Origin: CAYNRG01 sp047973125
GTDB lineage: Bacteria > Bacillota_I > Bacilli_A > Erysipelotrichales > Erysipelotrichaceae
DNA length: 64,000 nt
Direction: 5' to 3'
NCBI GenBank assembly: GCA_047973125.1
Contig: JBKEBK010000003.1
Location: forward strand, 1-64,000
The number at the start of each line of letters is the position of its first letter. Positions within the stretch are counted from its first letter, which is position 1. The notes beneath the pieces were generated by a model. That model ran no database searches, had not been told where the DNA came from, and saw only the letters and a list, made by a program, of their open reading frames with translations. A program made the translations under genes and the position numbers. Below are positions 63,177-64,000 of the stretch, one piece after another.

Positions 63177-63182
63177 TACTGA

Positions 63183-63287
63183 ACATACAAGCAAATAATA
63201 GCTTGTTTGATAATCAATGCTTTCCCCTAAGTGTTGAAAATCTTATCCCCCCTTATGAGCAAAGAATAGACCGAAAGGTCTTTTTCT
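63183..63287 (+). ncRNA. Small RNA A of a three-copy tandem array
   Basis: Predicted RNA of about 105 nt. Hairpin 1 is ACAAGC (63187-63192) with GCTTGT (63201-63206) around an 8-nt loop. Hairpin 2 is TCAATGCTT (63214-63222) with AAGTGTTGA (63229-63237) around TCCCCT. An unpaired TTATCCCCCCTTA follows (C-tract 63247-63252). The terminator is AGACC-GAAA-GGTCT plus T-run (63268-63287). There is no start codon with a usable SD. The two C-rich segments could pair with Shine-Dalgarno sequences. Nothing in it matches an RNA family I know, though C-rich loops recall RsaE/RoxS. Confidence 0.72.
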
Positions 63288-63300
63288 TAAATTTATGCTT

Positions 63301-63349
63301 CACACAATTTTACATATTTATTACATATTTAAACGATAATTTTTATATA
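63301..63349 (+). promoter_or_regulatory. Control region of small RNA B
   Basis: CACACAATTTTACATA (63301-63316) matches the RNA A box, with hexamers TTCACA, TTTACA and ATTACA. TATATA (63344-63349) lies 18 nt after ATTACA (63320-63325), the same spacing as in A. Confidence 0.6.
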
Positions 63350-63355
63350 TACTTT

Positions 63356-63470
63356 ACTTACAAGCAAATAATAGCTTGTAAATAATTTTAATCGGTACTT
63401 ACCCCCTTAAGTATTGATATATTTTTATCCCCCCCTTATATATAGAAAAAGACCTAATGGTCTTTTTCTT
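63356..63470 (+). ncRNA. Small RNA B of the tandem array
   Basis: Predicted RNA of about 115 nt, the closest copy of A. Hairpin 1 is identical (ACAAGC 63360-63365, GCTTGT 63374-63379, same 8-nt loop). Hairpin 2 is TCGGTACTTA (63392-63401) with TAAGTATTGA (63408-63417) around CCCCCT; the pairing partners changed together relative to A. An unpaired TTATCCCCCCCTTAT follows (C-tract 63429-63435). The terminator is AGACC-TAAT-GGTCT plus T-run (63450-63470). The loop sequence between terminator arms also changed while the arms stayed. Confidence 0.72.
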
Positions 63471-63485
63471 ATGTTTATAAGCTAT

Positions 63486-63538
63486 CACATAATTTAACAT
63501 AGAAATACGATATTTCTTTGATATTTTATTTATATAAT
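63486..63538 (+). promoter_or_regulatory. Control region of small RNA C
   Basis: CACATAATTTAACATA (63486-63501) is identical to the box of A. The third hexamer is not conserved. TATAAT (63533-63538) is a perfect -10, better than in A and B. Confidence 0.55.
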
Positions 63539-63542
63539 ACTA

Positions 63543-63642
63543 ACACAAGCAACAACTTGCTTGTTTAAAAGCATCTAACTTAAGGTGCTCATATATTATC
63601 CATCAATTGTATCAAGATTAAAGTGCTTAAATGCACTTTTTT
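63543..63642 (+). ncRNA. Small RNA C, diverged copy
   Basis: Predicted RNA of about 100 nt. Hairpin 1 keeps the same arms (ACAAGC 63545-63550, GCTTGT 63559-63564, 8-nt loop of new sequence). Hairpin 2 keeps a 7-bp stem (AGCATCT 63570-63576, AGGTGCT 63583-63589) and a 6-nt loop, but the loop is AACTTA and the downstream C-tract is reduced to TATCCATC. The terminator is AAGTGC-GCACTT plus T-run (63620-63642). It would have a different target set from A and B, or be decaying. Confidence 0.62.
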
Positions 63643-63645
63643 CTA

Positions 63646-63654
63646 TGGTATAAT
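63646..63654 (+). promoter_or_regulatory. Extended -10 promoter of mutL
   Basis: TGGTATAAT is a perfect extended -10, 20 nt before the mutL ATG and right after the terminator of small RNA C. Confidence 0.65.
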
Positions 63655-63674
63655 AAAGCATAGAGGTATAGTGT

Positions 63675-64000
63675 ATGGGTAAAATAAAAAAGATGGATTA
63701 TCAGCTAGCAAATTTAATTGCTGCTGGGGAAGTTGTTGAAAGACCATCAGGGATTGTTAAAGAGTTAGTGGAGAATGCTATTGATGCAAATGCTACAAGG
63801 ATAAATGTTTTCTTAAGGGGTGGCGGAATTAATGGTATTGTGGTTAGTGATAATGGTTGTGGAATGTCAAAGGATGATATTGTCTTGGCCTTTGAAAGAC
63901 ATGCTACAAGTAAGATATTAAATACAAGTGATTTATTTTCGATTAAAACTTTAGGTTTTAGAGGTGAGGCACTGCCATCAATTGCCTCTGTTTCAAAGGT
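63675..64000 (+). CDS. mutL: DNA mismatch repair protein MutL, 3' end outside window
   Basis: The frame opens at an ATG with AGAGGTATAGTGT before it and runs off the right edge. It begins MGKIKKMDYQLANLIAAGEVVERPSG, then carries the GHKL ATPase motifs: VKELVENAIDANA (motif I, metal-binding Glu/Asn), VVSDNGCGMS (motif II), RHATSKI and TLGFRGEALPSIASV (motif III). These identify MutL, which links MutS to downstream repair. Only the first 108 residues are visible. The separate promoter shows that it is not simply cotranscribed with mutS. Confidence 0.96.
   Translation, partial: MGKIKKMDYQLANLIAAGEVVERPSGIVKELVENAIDANATRINVFLRGGGINGIVVSDNGCGMSKDDIVLAFERHATSKILNTSDLFSIKTLGFRGEALPSIASVSK

Noticed and set aside
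63203..63385. 60-codon plus-strand frame across small RNAs A and B
   Set aside because: It begins at a TTG without SD, runs through a terminator hairpin and the control region of RNA B, and changes register relative to the repeat unit. The repeat structure explains the region better.
63127..63645. CRISPR array or mobile-element ends in the mutS-mutL gap
   Set aside because: Repeats are about 175-185 nt apart, are not identical, contain hairpins and terminators, and no cas or transposase genes are present.

Overview
The window reads as chromosomal DNA of a low-GC, AT-rich anaerobic or fermentative Bacillota (Firmicutes). An Erysipelotrichia-like or Mollicutes-related gut lineage is plausible but unproven. 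TGA is used as a stop codon throughout, Shine-Dalgarno (SD) sites are strong, and the housekeeping order (rnmV-rsmA-ispE; tmk-holB-ricT-rsmI) resembles Bacilli. Pyruvate formate-lyase, rubrerythrin with a PerR-type regulator, and CoA-disulfide reductase all fit an anaerobe that meets some oxygen. No rRNA, tRNA, CRISPR array, transposase or phage gene was seen.

Layout. 1-5.9 kb: tail of an ABC ATPase, rnmV-rsmA-ispE, pflB-pflA. 5.9-9.9 kb: a 16-codon minus-strand gene with an excellent SD, a membrane plus papain-like protein, a fused nitroreductase, a GDPD phosphodiesterase and queT. 10-13.3 kb: purine riboswitch, purine permease and adenine deaminase. 13.4-17.8 kb: tmk-holB-ricT-rsmI, then perR-rubrerythrin behind a PerR-like box. 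17.8-24.7 kb: cold-shock gene, then a GntR regulator divergent from a sulfatase, a mannose-family PTS (IIAB, IIC, IID) and a PHP-like hydrolase, which looks like a sulfated amino-sugar locus. 24.8-34.7 kb: a nucleoside catabolic island with LacI regulator, BMP lipoprotein, ABC transporter, two nucleoside hydrolases (one with a decayed metal site), an ADP-ribosylglycohydrolase-like protein and a ribokinase. 34.9-41 kb: YitT protein, a large solitary SF1 helicase, and metS behind a Met T-box. 41-42 kb: a strongly promoted cassette of one secreted protein and two tiny membrane proteins. 43-49.3 kb: DeoR regulator and iron alcohol dehydrogenase divergent from NhaC-type transporter, MtnK-like kinase, MtnA-like isomerase and class II aldolase, matching 5-deoxyribose / 5-methylthioribose disposal (DHAP shunt). 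49.4-58.1 kb: CoA-disulfide reductase-rhodanese, then an ABC importer operon holding a beta-CASP-like metallohydrolase and followed by a cytoplasmic 5'-nucleotidase. 58.3-64 kb: a lipoprotein, an RlmCD-type methyltransferase, mutS and the start of mutL.

The most unusual element lies between mutS and mutL. It is three tandem, related small-RNA genes (about 100-115 nt each). Each has an upstream direct-repeat box at exactly the same distance (59 nt) from an identical first stem, a second hairpin with compensatory changes, and its own intrinsic terminator. The first two copies display C-rich segments suited to pairing with Shine-Dalgarno sequences; the third has kept the fold but lost the C-tracts. 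The box resembles PhoP-type TTHACA direct repeats. I regard this as the best candidate for an undescribed system in the window.

Genes work together mainly as salvage routes. Purine bases (riboswitch operon), nucleosides (BMP island), deoxy or thio sugars (DHAP shunt) and possibly nucleotides or phosphodiesters (55-58 kb) are all fed to central fermentation. All calls come from reading the sequence; no database search was run.
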